NCBI GenBank assembly: GCA_024642185.1
Contig: JAHEBR010000139.1
Location: 1 to 6,005 of the forward strand
Reading direction: 5' to 3'
DNA length: 6,005 nucleotides
Source: Marivivens sp.
GTDB taxonomy: Bacteria; Pseudomonadota; Alphaproteobacteria; Rhodobacterales; Rhodobacteraceae
Within the stretch, counting starts at the first letter, position 1. Each line of letters opens with the position of its first letter. Below, piece after piece: positions 5,954 to 6,005 of this stretch. The translations under genes and the position numbers were made by a program. The notes under the pieces are model-generated. The model was not told the origin of the DNA, searched no databases, and saw only the letters and a list, made by a program, of their open reading frames with translations.

Positions 5954-6005
5954 TTTCGATCTGACGTTCGTCGCGTGACACTGTCAGAAGAGACAGGCTC
6001 GAGAT
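5954..6005. other. Non-coding tail with short palindrome; no gene seen
   Basis: After the reductase stop codon 52 bases remain. They contain the perfect inverted repeat TGACA-C-TGTCA (5976-5986) and an overlapping 5-base stem CTGTC/GACAG (5981-5985 with 5992-5996, 6-base loop). Neither is followed by a T run inside the window, so a terminator cannot be claimed. The palindrome could be a regulator half-site pair for a gene beyond the window. Confidence 0.25.

Overview
This window looks like chromosomal DNA from a GC-rich alphaproteobacterium, most plausibly a member of the Rhodobacteraceae/Roseobacter group. That assignment is an inference from the strong preference for G or C at third codon positions, the style of the proteins and the tight co-directional layout. 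No rRNA or taxonomic marker gene is present. All six genes I can support lie on the + strand. Only the first is cut by the window edge.

Layout: (1) positions 1-258 hold the C-terminal end of a universal stress protein (UspA family). (2) An 86-base gap with two potential hairpins follows. (3) Positions 345-3383 encode a complete tripartite tricarboxylate transporter (TTT) in the order tctC (periplasmic binding protein), tctB (small membrane subunit), tctA (large membrane subunit), with gaps of 27 and 24 bases. (4) After a 67-base gap there is a complete adenylate-forming acyl-CoA synthetase (3451-4962) whose motifs resemble the oxalate-CoA ligase branch (plant AAE3 / yeast Pcs60). (5) Ten bases later comes a ketopantoate-reductase-family dehydrogenase (4973-5953), whose Shine-Dalgarno overlaps the stop codon of the ligase. 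(6) The last 52 bases are non-coding and contain a small perfect palindrome.

Read together, the five genes from tctC to the reductase look like one operon that brings in a small carboxylate, activates it with CoA and carries out an NAD(P)-linked 2-oxo/2-hydroxy acid step. The TTT proteins recover the substrate with a high-affinity periplasmic protein. The ligase would trap it as a thioester. The reductase probably acts on a related 2-oxo or 2-hydroxy acid rather than in pantothenate synthesis. Oxalate or another short dicarboxylate is my best guess for the substrate of the ligase, but this is not proven by the sequence.

No insertion sequences, tRNAs, rRNAs, CRISPR arrays, recognisable regulators or convincing intrinsic terminators are visible. 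I do not see a clearly undescribed system. The most interesting point is the combination of a TTT transporter with an AAE3-like ligase and a PanE-like dehydrogenase.
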